A stretch of 23,617 nt of DNA from Gemmiger_A avium. Its GTDB lineage: Bacteria > Bacillota > Clostridia > Oscillospirales > Ruminococcaceae. Shown here in pieces: positions 7,857 to 14,933 of this stretch (position 1 is its first letter; each line of letters begins with the position of its first letter). The notes under the pieces are model-generated. The model saw nothing but the letters and a program-made list of their open reading frames with translations, did no database searches and was not told where the DNA came from. The translations under genes and the position numbers were made by a program. The stretch is taken from the NCBI GenBank assembly GCA_019114585.1, contig DXFE01000094.1, positions 1-23,617 on the forward strand, given 5' to 3'.

Positions 7857-9938
7857 TTGAACGACAAGCAGGTCCGCAACCGGATCTATATCCTGATCGG
7901 ATTTTTGTGCGTGGTGCTCTGCGCTTTTCTGCTGCGGCTGGTCCAGTGGCAGCTGATCGACGGTGACGAATATCTTTCCCACGCGGAAAGTACCAGTACC
8001 TACTCCTTTTCCGCCACGGCTGCCCGGGGCGAGATCGTGGACTGCTACGGCCGCAGTCTGGCCACCAACGAGACGGTCTACCAGATCGAGCTGAACCAGC
8101 TCATGATGGGGGACACCGACCTGAACGAGATCATCCGGGAACTGATTGAGATTCTGGAAGCCTCCGGCGAAGAGTGGAACGACACCATGCTTATCAGTGA
8201 GCCGGATGAAAACGGCCACTATGAATTTACCAACGAGCCCGGCAACGAAAGCCAGGAGGCCCGCCTGGCCGCTTTGAAAGACAGCCTGGGCAAGCAGCAG
8301 TACGGCACCGCCGACCAGGTGATGGCCGTTCTGGTGGAAAAATACGGGCTGGAAGACTACGAACCCCTGTGGCAGCGGCGGATTGCCGGTGTGCGCTATC
8401 AGATGACGCTGGAAGAATTCAGCGTGCGCAACAACTTTGTCTTTGCCACCGACATCGGCTCGGTGACCATGGCTACCATCAAGGAGCGCAGCATGAATCT
8501 GCCCGGCGTGCAGGTCATTGGGACCAGCCGCCGCAACTATCCGGACGGCACCATCCTGCCCCACATCCTGGGCAGCGTGGGCTCCATCACCGCCGAACAG
8601 TGGCGGGTGGAGGACGAGGACGGCAACGTGAGCTATCCGCTGCGGGATGCCGGCTATAACATGAACGACCTGATCGGCCAGTCCGGCCTGGAAAAGGTCT
8701 ACGAAGAGGAGCTGCGCGGCACCGACGGTACCACCGAAATCGTGGTGGGGGACGGGGAGATCCAGGAGATCCGCACCGGCGTGACCCCCACCCCGGGCAA
8801 AACGGTGATGCTCACCATCAACCGGGAGTTCCAGAAGCGGGTGGACGAGGCGCTGGAGCGCAACATCCTGACCCTGCAGCAGACCAAGGCGGAAAACGCC
8901 GGCAAGGAGTGCAACGCCGGGGCCGTGGTGGTCATCGACGTGGACACCGGCGGTCTGCTGGCGGTGAGCAACTACCCCAGCTACGATCTGAACCTGTACC
9001 GCAGCAACTACAGCGACTATGCGTCCGACCCGGCGCTGCCGCTGATCAACCGGGCCTTTACCGGGCAGTACGCCCCCGGCTCGGCCTATAAACCCTCGGT
9101 GGCGCTTACCGGCCTGCTGAACGGCATTGTAAGCCCCTCCGACATCATCGAGTGCAACGGCACCTATACCTACTACGCCCCCAGCTACACCCCCCGCTGC
9201 CAGCACTACCATCCCGGCAACAAGGTGGACCTGTACACCGCTTTGCAGCACAGCTGCAACGTGTACTTCTACGATGTGGGCCGCCGGGCCGGGCTGGCCG
9301 CCTGTGCCGATATGGCCAACCGCCTGGGCCTGGGCGTGGCCACCGGCGTGGAGGTGGGCGAATCCCTGGGCCACCTGACCAGCACCGAGGATGAAAACTA
9401 TACCGTGGGCCTGGATGTGCAGTCCGCCATCGGGCAGGGCAACAACGCCTTTACCCCGGTGCAGCTGGCCACCTACGCCGCCACCATTGCCAACGGCGGC
9501 ACCCGCTACAAGACCCACCTGGTCAGCGGCCTGATGGACACCAACACCGGCGAGGTCATCGAGACGGTGGAGCCGGTGGTGGAAGACCAGATCGAGGACA
9601 ACATCGGTGCTTTTGAGGCGGTCAAGGACGGCATGGTGCTCATGGCCCAGGGCAACAGCACCCTGCGCAACTATCCGTTGACCATTGCGGCCAAAACCGG
9701 CAGCCCGCAGCGCAGCGAGGTGTACAAGGTGGTCAACGGCACCCGCTACTACTATTGTAACGGCGTGATGATCGGATTCTGCCCGGCCGAAGACCCGGAG
9801 ATCGCGGTGGCCATCGTGCTGGAATACGGCGGAAGCGGCTCCAATGCGGCACAGCTGATGGTGGATGTGCTCAACGCCTACTACTTTGACCGTACCAGCA
9901 GCTTTGAGCCCGACCCGGAAGGCGAGCTGCTTTCGTGA
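7857..9938 (+). CDS. mrdA: Penicillin-binding protein 2 (class B, elongation-specific transpeptidase)
   Basis: Cross-links peptidoglycan during side-wall growth in complex with RodA and MreC. I place the start at TTG 7857 because a near-perfect AAAGGCGGTGA site (7841-7851) lies 5 nt upstream; a GTG at 7848 lies inside that site. The 693 residues have one membrane anchor (about 9-27), a PBP dimerisation domain opening with ARGEIVDCYGRSLATN, and a transpeptidase domain with Ser409-A-Y-Lys412, Ser466-Cys-Asn468 and Lys613-Thr-Gly. An insertion-rich N-terminal part is normal for clostridial PBP2. Last gene of the mre operon; a strong terminator follows 14 nt after the stop. No rodA follows, unlike many relatives. 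Confidence 0.94.
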   Translation: MNDKQVRNRIYILIGFLCVVLCAFLLRLVQWQLIDGDEYLSHAESTSTYSFSATAARGEIVDCYGRSLATNETVYQIELNQLMMGDTDLNEIIRELIEILEASGEEWNDTMLISEPDENGHYEFTNEPGNESQEARLAALKDSLGKQQYGTADQVMAVLVEKYGLEDYEPLWQRRIAGVRYQMTLEEFSVRNNFVFATDIGSVTMATIKERSMNLPGVQVIGTSRRNYPDGTILPHILGSVGSITAEQWRVEDEDGNVSYPLRDAGYNMNDLIGQSGLEKVYEEELRGTDGTTEIVVGDGEIQEIRTGVTPTPGKTVMLTINREFQKRVDEALERNILTLQQTKAENAGKECNAGAVVVIDVDTGGLLAVSNYPSYDLNLYRSNYSDYASDPALPLINRAFTGQYAPGSAYKPSVALTGLLNGIVSPSDIIECNGTYTYYAPSYTPRCQHYHPGNKVDLYTALQHSCNVYFYDVGRRAGLAACADMANRLGLGVATGVEVGESLGHLTSTEDENYTVGLDVQSAIGQGNNAFTPVQLATYAATIANGGTRYKTHLVSGLMDTNTGEVIETVEPVVEDQIEDNIGAFEAVKDGMVLMAQGNSTLRNYPLTIAAKTGSPQRSEVYKVVNGTRYYYCNGVMIGFCPAEDPEIAVAIVLEYGGSGSNAAQLMVDVLNAYYFDRTSSFEPDPEGELLS

Positions 9939-9952
9939 CCACGATGCAACAA

Positions 9953-9991
9953 AAGTACAGGTGCATTTTGGTGCACCTGTACTTCTTTTTT
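9953..9991 (+). terminator. Rho-independent terminator of the mre operon
   Basis: A perfect 13-bp stem, AAGTACAGGTGCA (9953-9965) with its complement at 9972-9984, a 6-nt loop, then C and six Ts (9986-9991). It begins 14 nt after the PBP2 stop and isolates the elongasome operon from the minD-like gene. Confidence 0.92.
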
Positions 9992-10072
9992 CCAGGATAG
10001 CCCGCAGTTTCGCCATCGGCGGCGGTTCGGGCGGCTGCAAAATGACGGGTATACAATGCACACAAAATTTTC

Positions 10073-10101
10073 TTGTCAAGACCTTTCTTTTATGCTACTA
10101 T
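10073..10101 (+). promoter_or_regulatory. Promoter of the minD-like/mgsA unit
   Basis: TTGTCA (10073-10078), 17-nt spacer, TACTAT (10096-10101). The predicted leader of about 110 nt before the TTG start can form a 7-bp stem (CGGCTAT at 10142-10148 with ATAGCCG at 10176-10182). The rest of the 283-nt gap after PBP2 holds only the terminator at 9953-9991. Confidence 0.65.
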
Positions 10102-10221
10102 AGATATAAGTTGGAGCAGCGGGCTCAGAAGACGGCTGCTTCGGCTATTTTGTGCGTTTTGGGCCCGGGTACGGCATAGCCGCCGCGCGCTGTGCCCCGC
10201 ACCCGTAAAGGAGCCGGTGGT

Positions 10222-10956
10222 TTGAGCGCAAAGGTCATCATGGTGGCGTCCGGTAAGGGCGGCACCGGCAAGAGCACCCTTTCGGTGCTGGTGGGCGGCC
10301 GCCTGGCTGCCGCCGGGCAGCGGGTGCTCCTCGTGGAGCTGGACTCCGGCCTGCGCAGCGTGGACATCATCGCCGGCGTGTACGGAAAAACCGTCTATGA
10401 CATCGAGGATGTGCTCTGCGGGCGCTGCCCCGGCGACAAGGCCGTGGTGGAAAGCCCTGTTTATCCGGGCCTGTCGGTGATCAGTGCCCCCTATGAGGGC
10501 GGGCAGGTGCCGGCCAAGGCGCTGAGCCGCCTGATCCAGGCCATGCGTCCCGGCTTTGACTTTATCCTGCTGGATACCGCCGCCGGGATGGGCGCACCCT
10601 TTACCGCCGCGGTGCCCCTGGCCAATCTGGCACTGCTGGTGCTTACCCCCGATCCGGTGGCCCTGCGGGATGGCCGCATTGTGGCGGACGCCATCCTGCA
10701 GAAAAACGGCCCCACCCCCCGCCTGATCGTCAACCGGATCCCGGCTTCCGGCTTTGCCAATACCGGGGTACGGGATCTGGACGAATGCATCGACACCGTC
10801 TGCGTTCAGCTGATCGGTGCGGTGCCGGATTCCCCGCTGATTGCCCGCGCCGCCGTTTCCGGCCAGGCGCTGGCCCCCGGCAGCACCGCTTTCCAGTCGG
10901 TGGACAACATCGCCGCCCGTATTCTGGGCGGGATGCCTCCGCTGGCGCTGCGCTGA
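10222..10956 (+). CDS. MinD-like P-loop ATPase, short form lacking the membrane-targeting tail
   Basis: Member of the MinD/ParA ATPases. Start taken as TTG 10222, 8 nt after AAAGGAG (10207-10213); this begins MSAKVIMVASGKGG. The 244 residues show the deviant Walker A GKGGTGKST (11-19) with signature Lys12, a switch I region ELDSGLRSVDII (39-50) close to the MinD D-x-GLRN-D pattern, and Walker B FDFILLDTAAG (112-122). The chain ends with NIAARILGGMPPLALR, where usual MinD proteins go on for 15-20 residues to the amphipathic membrane-targeting helix. No minC or minE is adjacent. It occupies the place of the min cluster in clostridial mre loci, so descent from MinD is likely, but a role in septum placement is uncertain. 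Confidence 0.85.
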   Translation: MSAKVIMVASGKGGTGKSTLSVLVGGRLAAAGQRVLLVELDSGLRSVDIIAGVYGKTVYDIEDVLCGRCPGDKAVVESPVYPGLSVISAPYEGGQVPAKALSRLIQAMRPGFDFILLDTAAGMGAPFTAAVPLANLALLVLTPDPVALRDGRIVADAILQKNGPTPRLIVNRIPASGFANTGVRDLDECIDTVCVQLIGAVPDSPLIARAAVSGQALAPGSTAFQSVDNIAARILGGMPPLALR

Positions 10957-11028
10957 CCTTTTATACGAATTCCGCCCTGAGCGTTTTATTTTTCCGCCGG
11001 ACACATAAGAGAAAGGAGAGGAGTGCTC

Positions 11029-11433
11029 ATGAACATTGCACTCATTGCCCATGACTCCAAAAAAGAACTGATGGTTCAGTTCTGCATCGCGTATTGCCGT
11101 GTGCTCAGCCACCATACCCTGCTGGCCACCGGCACCACCGGCAAGATGGTGGCAGAGGCCACCGGCCTGTCCATACAGAGATTCCTGTCCGGCGCCCATG
11201 GCGGCGACCAGCAGATCGCGGCCCGGATTGCCTGCAACGAAATCGATATGCTGCTGTTTTTCCGGGATCCGATCAGTGCCAAGCCCCATGAACCCAACGA
11301 GATGAACCTGCTGCGTCTGTGCGACGTGCATAACATTCCCATTGCCACCAACATCGCCACCGCCGAGGTGCTGATCCATGGTTTGGAGCGCGGCGACCTG
11401 GAGTGGCGTTCCATCGTCAACCCCCAGCACTGA
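11029..11433 (+). CDS. mgsA: Methylglyoxal synthase
   Basis: Converts dihydroxyacetone phosphate to methylglyoxal and phosphate, an overflow by-pass of lower glycolysis. The 134 residues contain the family landmarks: N-terminal IALIAHDSKK (His8, Asp9), the phosphate-binding ATGTTGKM (33-40), GAHGGDQQI with the presumed catalytic Asp60, and LLFFRDPISAKPH (Asp80, His87). Start ATG 11029 is preferred over GTG 11023, which lies within the AAAGGAGAGGAG ribosome site. The position equivalent to E. coli Asp101 appears to be Asn90 here (alignment from memory). It lies 72 nt after the MinD-like gene, keeping the min-mgsA neighbourhood of Clostridia, and has its own terminator. Confidence 0.95.
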   Translation: MNIALIAHDSKKELMVQFCIAYCRVLSHHTLLATGTTGKMVAEATGLSIQRFLSGAHGGDQQIAARIACNEIDMLLFFRDPISAKPHEPNEMNLLRLCDVHNIPIATNIATAEVLIHGLERGDLEWRSIVNPQH

Positions 11434-11457
11434 GCGGGGGCAGCTTTTTCGCGCCGG

Positions 11458-11488
11458 CAGGCGGCCCAAGGGGGCTGCCTGTTTTTTT
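11458..11488 (+). terminator. Rho-independent terminator after mgsA
   Basis: Stem CAGGCGGCCC (11458-11467) with GGGCTGCCTG (11472-11481), including one G-U pair, loop AAGG, followed by seven Ts (11482-11488). Confidence 0.88.
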
Positions 11489-11518
11489 GTACCCTTTTGC
11501 CCCGGATTCGCCCGGCCC

Positions 11519-11547
11519 TTGCGGGCAGGCGCGTTTTCCGGTACAAT
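11519..11547 (+). promoter_or_regulatory. Promoter of the CPBP-tadA-SDR operon
   Basis: TTGCGG (11519-11524), 17-nt spacer, TACAAT (11542-11547), 37 nt upstream of the GTG start at 11584 and just after the mgsA terminator. Confidence 0.7.
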
Positions 11548-11583
11548 GAATCCGGATAAAATACAAGGAAAGGGGGCGCAGCC

Positions 11584-12492
11584 GTGGAAACTTCCGAACG
11601 GGCGCGAACCGCCCGCCGGGCCGGGCTGATCGGCCTGGGGGCGGTGGGGTATCTGGCGGTAAGCCTGGTGCTGCAGCTGTTCGCGGCGCTGGCGCTGCGG
11701 GCCGCCGTGCCCGGCGCTACCCTGCACAACCCCGCCGGCATGACCCAGGCCGCCGGTCTGGCGGTTCAGCTGGCGGTGTCGGCAGGCAGCCTGGCGATTC
11801 CCGCCGCCCTGCTCATCGGGCTGCTGCGCCCGGGCCGGGCCCGTCTGGGCCTGGTGCGCCCCGCGCCCGGCGGGCTGGCACTCTGGACCCCCATCGCGCT
11901 GGGGGCCGCCATGCTGGCCAACCTGCTGGCCAATGGGCTGGGCCTGGGGGCCGGGGTCATGCTGGAACTGCCCCGGGGCGGCCCGGCACTGCTGCTGGCT
12001 TTTCTGCAGATCTGCCTGGTGCCCGCCGTGGGGGAGGAGCTGTTCTTCCGCGGGGTGCTGCAGGGGATGCTGCGCCCCCGGGGCGGGCTGACGGCCGCCC
12101 TGGCGGCAGCGGTGCCCTTTGCGTTGCTGCACAGCCGCCCCGGCCAGGCCCTGGTGGCGCTGCTTACCGGCCTGGCCATGGGTCTGGCGGTGGAAGCCAC
12201 CGGCAGCCTGGCCCCTGCCATACTGGCCCATCTGGGCAACAACCTGCTGGCCTTTGCGGCCGCCTGGCTGCTGCAGTACGGCCCGTCGGGGCTGGCGGGC
12301 ACGATCCAGCTGGCGGCGGCCGCCGCATTGCCGGTATGGGGGCTGCTGGCCCTCTGCGCGGCGTTCCGCCGGCGCCGGCTGCCGCCCAAAAGCGGCGTAA
12401 AGCTGCGCAGCCTGTTGGCCAATCCGGCCTGGCGGGCCGCCATGCTGGCGCTGGGGGCTGTGTTCAGCGCCCGGTGCGCCGGAATTTTGTAA
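11584..12492 (+). CDS. CPBP family intramembrane metalloprotease (CAAX/Abi type)
   Basis: Polytopic membrane protein of 302 residues with about eight hydrophobic segments. It carries the three catalytic motifs of the CPBP/Rce1-like family: GEELFFRG (Glu151, Glu152, Arg156), FALLHSRPG (His183) and AHLGNNLLAF (His216, Asn220). Relatives include CAAX prenyl endopeptidases, bacteriocin-immunity proteins and membrane proteases; the substrate here is unknown. GTG start, 7 nt after AAAGGGGG. The C-terminal tail (from about residue 260) is basic. It heads an operon with tadA (17 nt downstream), a context that does not reveal its target. Confidence 0.88.
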   Translation: METSERARTARRAGLIGLGAVGYLAVSLVLQLFAALALRAAVPGATLHNPAGMTQAAGLAVQLAVSAGSLAIPAALLIGLLRPGRARLGLVRPAPGGLALWTPIALGAAMLANLLANGLGLGAGVMLELPRGGPALLLAFLQICLVPAVGEELFFRGVLQGMLRPRGGLTAALAAAVPFALLHSRPGQALVALLTGLAMGLAVEATGSLAPAILAHLGNNLLAFAAAWLLQYGPSGLAGTIQLAAAAALPVWGLLALCAAFRRRRLPPKSGVKLRSLLANPAWRAAMLALGAVFSARCAGIL

Positions 12493-12509
12493 TAAAAGGA
12501 GCCGCAACC

Positions 12510-13043
12510 ATGACCGATACAGAACTGATGTGCCTGGCCCTGGACGAGGCCCGTGCCGCCGCCGCCCTGGGGGAGGTGCCGGTGGGGGCGGTGGTGGCCC
12601 GGCACGGAGAGGTAGTGGCCGCCGCCCACAACACCCGGGAGACCGAAAAGAACGCCACCCACCACGCGGAACTGCTGGCCATCGACGCGGCCTGCCGGGC
12701 GCTGGGGGGCTGGCGGCTGTGGGAGTGCGAGCTGTTCGTCACGCTGGAACCCTGCCCCATGTGCATGGGGGCCATCATCAACAGCCGGATCCCCCGGGTG
12801 GTCTTTGGGGCCGCGGACACCAAGGCAGGCTGCTGCGGTTCGGTGGTGGATATGGCCGCGCTGCCTTTCAATCACCATCCCCGGGTGGAGCGGGGCCTGC
12901 TGGAAGAGGAGTGTTCCGCCCTGCTGGCGGAATTTTTCGCCGCCCTGCGGGCCCGCCGGGCCGAGCAGAAGGCCCTGGGCATTCCCACCGCCTGGCAGCT
13001 GCGCAAGATGCAGCGCCAGCAGAACAAGGAGGACAAACCATGA
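12510..13043 (+). CDS. tadA: tRNA-specific adenosine deaminase TadA
   Basis: Deaminates A34 to inosine in tRNA-Arg(ACG), allowing reading of CGU/CGC/CGA codons. The zinc site is complete: His52-Ala-Glu54 (HAE) and Pro-Cys82-Pro-Met-Cys85 (PCPMC). The N-terminal MCLALDEARAAAALGEVPVGAVV and the later NSRIPRVVFGAADTKAGCCGSV match TadA closely. The 177 residues include a basic C-terminal extension of about 25 residues. Start ATG 12510 follows AAAAGGAG (12495-12502). Its stop overlaps the next start by 4 nt (ATGA), so the SDR gene is translationally coupled. Confidence 0.95.
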   Translation: MTDTELMCLALDEARAAAALGEVPVGAVVARHGEVVAAAHNTRETEKNATHHAELLAIDAACRALGGWRLWECELFVTLEPCPMCMGAIINSRIPRVVFGAADTKAGCCGSVVDMAALPFNHHPRVERGLLEEECSALLAEFFAALRARRAEQKALGIPTAWQLRKMQRQQNKEDKP

Positions 13044-13774
13044 GCATTCCCGCTGTACCTGTGGTACTGGTCACCGGAGGAAGCCGGGGTATCGGGGCCG
13101 CCGCTGTGCGGGCTTTCCATGCCCGGGGCTGCCGGGTGGCATTTTGTTATGAAAAAAGCGCGCAGGCCGCCGCCGCGCTGGAAGCGGAGCTGCCCGGCGT
13201 GCGGGGCTTCGCGGCGGACGTGTCCGACCCGGATTCGGTGCGCGGGCTGTTCGCGGCGGTGGAGCAGGCCCTGGGCGCGCCGGATATTCTGGTCTGCAAC
13301 GCGGGGGTGGCCTGGCAGGGTCTGCTCACCGATATGACCGACGTCGACTGGCGACGGGTGCTGGACGTGGACCTGTCCGGCGCGTTTTACTGCTGCCGAG
13401 CGGCACTGCCCGCCATGATCCACAACAAGTGGGGCCGCATCCTGCTGGTCAGCAGCATGTGGGGCCAGGTGGGGGCCAGCTGCGAGGCGGCCTATTCCGC
13501 CGCCAAGGCCGGCGTGATCGGGCTGGGCCGGGCGCTGGCCAAGGAGGTGGGCCCCAGCGGGGTCACCGTCAACTGTGTGGCTCCCGGCGTGGTGGAGACC
13601 GATATGATGGCGGGCTTTTCCGCTGAGGACAAGGCCGCCCTGGCGGAGGAAACCCCGGTGGGCCGTCTGGGCACACCGGAAGAGGTGGCCCGGGCATTGG
13701 TATTCCTGGCCGGGCCGGATTCGGATTTTATCACCGGCCAGGTGCTGGGGGTCAACGGCGGCCTGGTAATCTGA
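13040..13774 (+). CDS. SDR-family oxidoreductase, candidate EF-P 5-aminopentanone reductase (YmfI-like)
   Basis: A classical short-chain dehydrogenase of 244 residues: cofactor loop VTGGSRGIG (11-19), CNAGV (Asn87), catalytic Ser139, Tyr152 and Lys156, and the substrate-loop APGVVETDM. A generic reading is FabG-like 3-oxoacyl-ACP reductase. The catalytic segment reads SSMWGQVGASCEAAYSAAK, whereas true FabG proteins have a SSVVG...GNxGQxNY pattern. As I recall, the SS-x-WG and GASCE combination marks YmfI, which reduces the 5-aminopentanone modification on elongation factor P. Coupling to tadA, another translation-fidelity gene, fits. AAGGAGG lies at 13026-13032, inside tadA. SDR membership is certain; the specific substrate is an inference. 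Confidence 0.85.
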   Translation: MSIPAVPVVLVTGGSRGIGAAAVRAFHARGCRVAFCYEKSAQAAAALEAELPGVRGFAADVSDPDSVRGLFAAVEQALGAPDILVCNAGVAWQGLLTDMTDVDWRRVLDVDLSGAFYCCRAALPAMIHNKWGRILLVSSMWGQVGASCEAAYSAAKAGVIGLGRALAKEVGPSGVTVNCVAPGVVETDMMAGFSAEDKAALAEETPVGRLGTPEEVARALVFLAGPDSDFITGQVLGVNGGLVI

Positions 13775-13843
13775 GTTTTTTGCCCCGTCCGGTCACTCTC
13801 CCGCCCCCTGCCCGCATACAATGGGCAAAAAGGGGGAGTGGAT

Positions 13844-14824
13844 ATGGCAGCGATCTTTGAAAACGGCATCGACGTGTCCCGCTATCAGGGCGTGGTCGAC
13901 TGGGCCCGGGTGGCCGCGTCCGGGCAGCAGTTTGCCATTGTGCGGGTGGGTTCCACCGACGGCAGCGGCGTCTATGTGGACCCGTACTTCAAGCGGAACG
14001 TGGAGGGGGCCCATGCCGCCGGGCTCAAGGTGGGGGCCTATTACTATACCTACGCCAAGACAGAAGAAGCGGTGATCCGGGAACTGAACAAATTCCTGCC
14101 CGCGCTGGAGGGCTATCAGCTGGAATATCCGGTGTTCGTGGATATGGAGGACTCCAGCTTTGTCTCTCTCTCCCGCAAGCAGGTCACCGATCTGACCCGG
14201 TTGGCCATGGATATTCTGTACCAGAACGGCTGGTATGCGGGATATTATACCTATACCTTTTTTGCCACCAACTACATCGACACCGAGGCACTGAAAGACT
14301 ATCCGCTCTGGATCGCGGATTACCGGGGCTATGTGGGCTATCAGGGCGGCTATACCATGTGGCAGTATTCCAGCAGCGGGCAGGTCAGCGGCATTCAGGG
14401 CAATGTGGATATGAACCGCAGCTATGTGGATTTTCTGCCCTTTATCAAGGAGGGCGGGTTCAACGGGTTCCCGGCGCCCTCCGGCCCGGTGATGATGTCG
14501 CTGGAGAACCAGCTGCTGGAGGTGTTCAGTGAGCGGTGCGAATACTTCAACTCGCCGGACGTGAACGACGTGGTGGGGTACCTGCCGCTGGGCACCTACC
14601 CGGCGGTAGCCCTGAGCGAGGAGGAATACGGCGGCTTTGTCTGGGTGACCTTCCGTCTGGGGGGTGCGGTCTGGTGGACCGCTCTGCTGGAGGACCGCTG
14701 CCGCCTGATCGCCGATGATTCCGGCACCGACTGCTCGGAGTGTCAGGCCCAGCTGGCGGAGGCCAACGCCCGCATTGAGGAGACCCGTCAGCTGCTCAAC
14801 GACGCGCTGGAGGCGCTGGGCTGA
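13844..14824 (+). CDS. GH25 muramidase (lysozyme) with C-terminal SH3-like and coiled-coil tail
   Basis: Cleaves the MurNAc-GlcNAc linkage of peptidoglycan. Start ATG 13844 is chosen, 5 nt after AGGGGGAG; an upstream GTG at 13838 overlaps that site. Residues about 7-205 form a GH25 barrel with GIDVSRYQG (Asp10), the catalytic pair in VFVDMED (Asp100, Glu102), AGYYTYTFF and WQYSSSGQVSGIQGNVD. Residues about 215-290 (NSPDVNDVVGYLPLGTYPAV to GGAVWWTALLEDRCRLI) look SH3-like, possibly wall binding. The end, CSECQAQLAEANARIEE, is a short coiled coil with a CxxC. No signal peptide is present, as in phage endolysins, yet no prophage genes are nearby. A TACAAT at 13817-13822 may be its -10 box. Confidence 0.93.
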   Translation: MAAIFENGIDVSRYQGVVDWARVAASGQQFAIVRVGSTDGSGVYVDPYFKRNVEGAHAAGLKVGAYYYTYAKTEEAVIRELNKFLPALEGYQLEYPVFVDMEDSSFVSLSRKQVTDLTRLAMDILYQNGWYAGYYTYTFFATNYIDTEALKDYPLWIADYRGYVGYQGGYTMWQYSSSGQVSGIQGNVDMNRSYVDFLPFIKEGGFNGFPAPSGPVMMSLENQLLEVFSERCEYFNSPDVNDVVGYLPLGTYPAVALSEEEYGGFVWVTFRLGGAVWWTALLEDRCRLIADDSGTDCSECQAQLAEANARIEETRQLLNDALEALG

Positions 14825-14843
14825 AGAAAATAAATAAAAACCA

Positions 14844-14871
14844 TTCCGTTTTGCAAGGAATCTGGTATACT
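14844..14871 (+). promoter_or_regulatory. Extended -10 promoter of the AI-2E family gene
   Basis: TGGTATACT gives an extended -10 (TATACT 14866-14871, TG at 14863-14864) with a poor -35 (TTCCGT, 14844-14849, 16-nt spacer). It lies in the 109-nt gap after the lysozyme. Confidence 0.55.
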
Positions 14872-14901
14872 GAATAGTAGATTCCGCTATTTTATAAAAC
14901 A

Positions 14902-14920
14902 CGGCCGGTTCTGCCGGCCG
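14902..14920 (+). other. Hairpin abutting the ribosome binding site of the AI-2E family gene
   Basis: CGGCCGG (14902-14908) and CCGGCCG (14914-14920) form a perfect 7-bp stem with loop TTCTG. The SD GGGAGG starts at its last base, so folding could partly mask the ribosome site. There is no T-run, so it is not a terminator. Confidence 0.5.
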
Positions 14921-14933
14921 GGAGGATTGTCCA

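Noticed and set aside
7806..10079. A 757-codon minus-strand frame opposite PBP2
   Set aside because: Same composition artefact; PBP2 catalytic motifs on the + strand are complete.
10090..12507. An 805-codon minus-strand frame opposite the MinD-like, mgsA and CPBP genes
   Set aside because: It runs through two promoters and a terminator and has a Gly/Gln/His-rich product with no fold.
13735..13785. Terminator after the SDR gene
   Set aside because: There is a T-run (13776-13781) but only a weak 5-bp stem with a long loop inside the coding end; not convincing.
13844..14824. Prophage remnant around the GH25 lysozyme
   Set aside because: No holin, tail, capsid or integrase gene nearby; flanking genes are ordinary housekeeping genes. 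Only the lysozyme itself looks phage-like.
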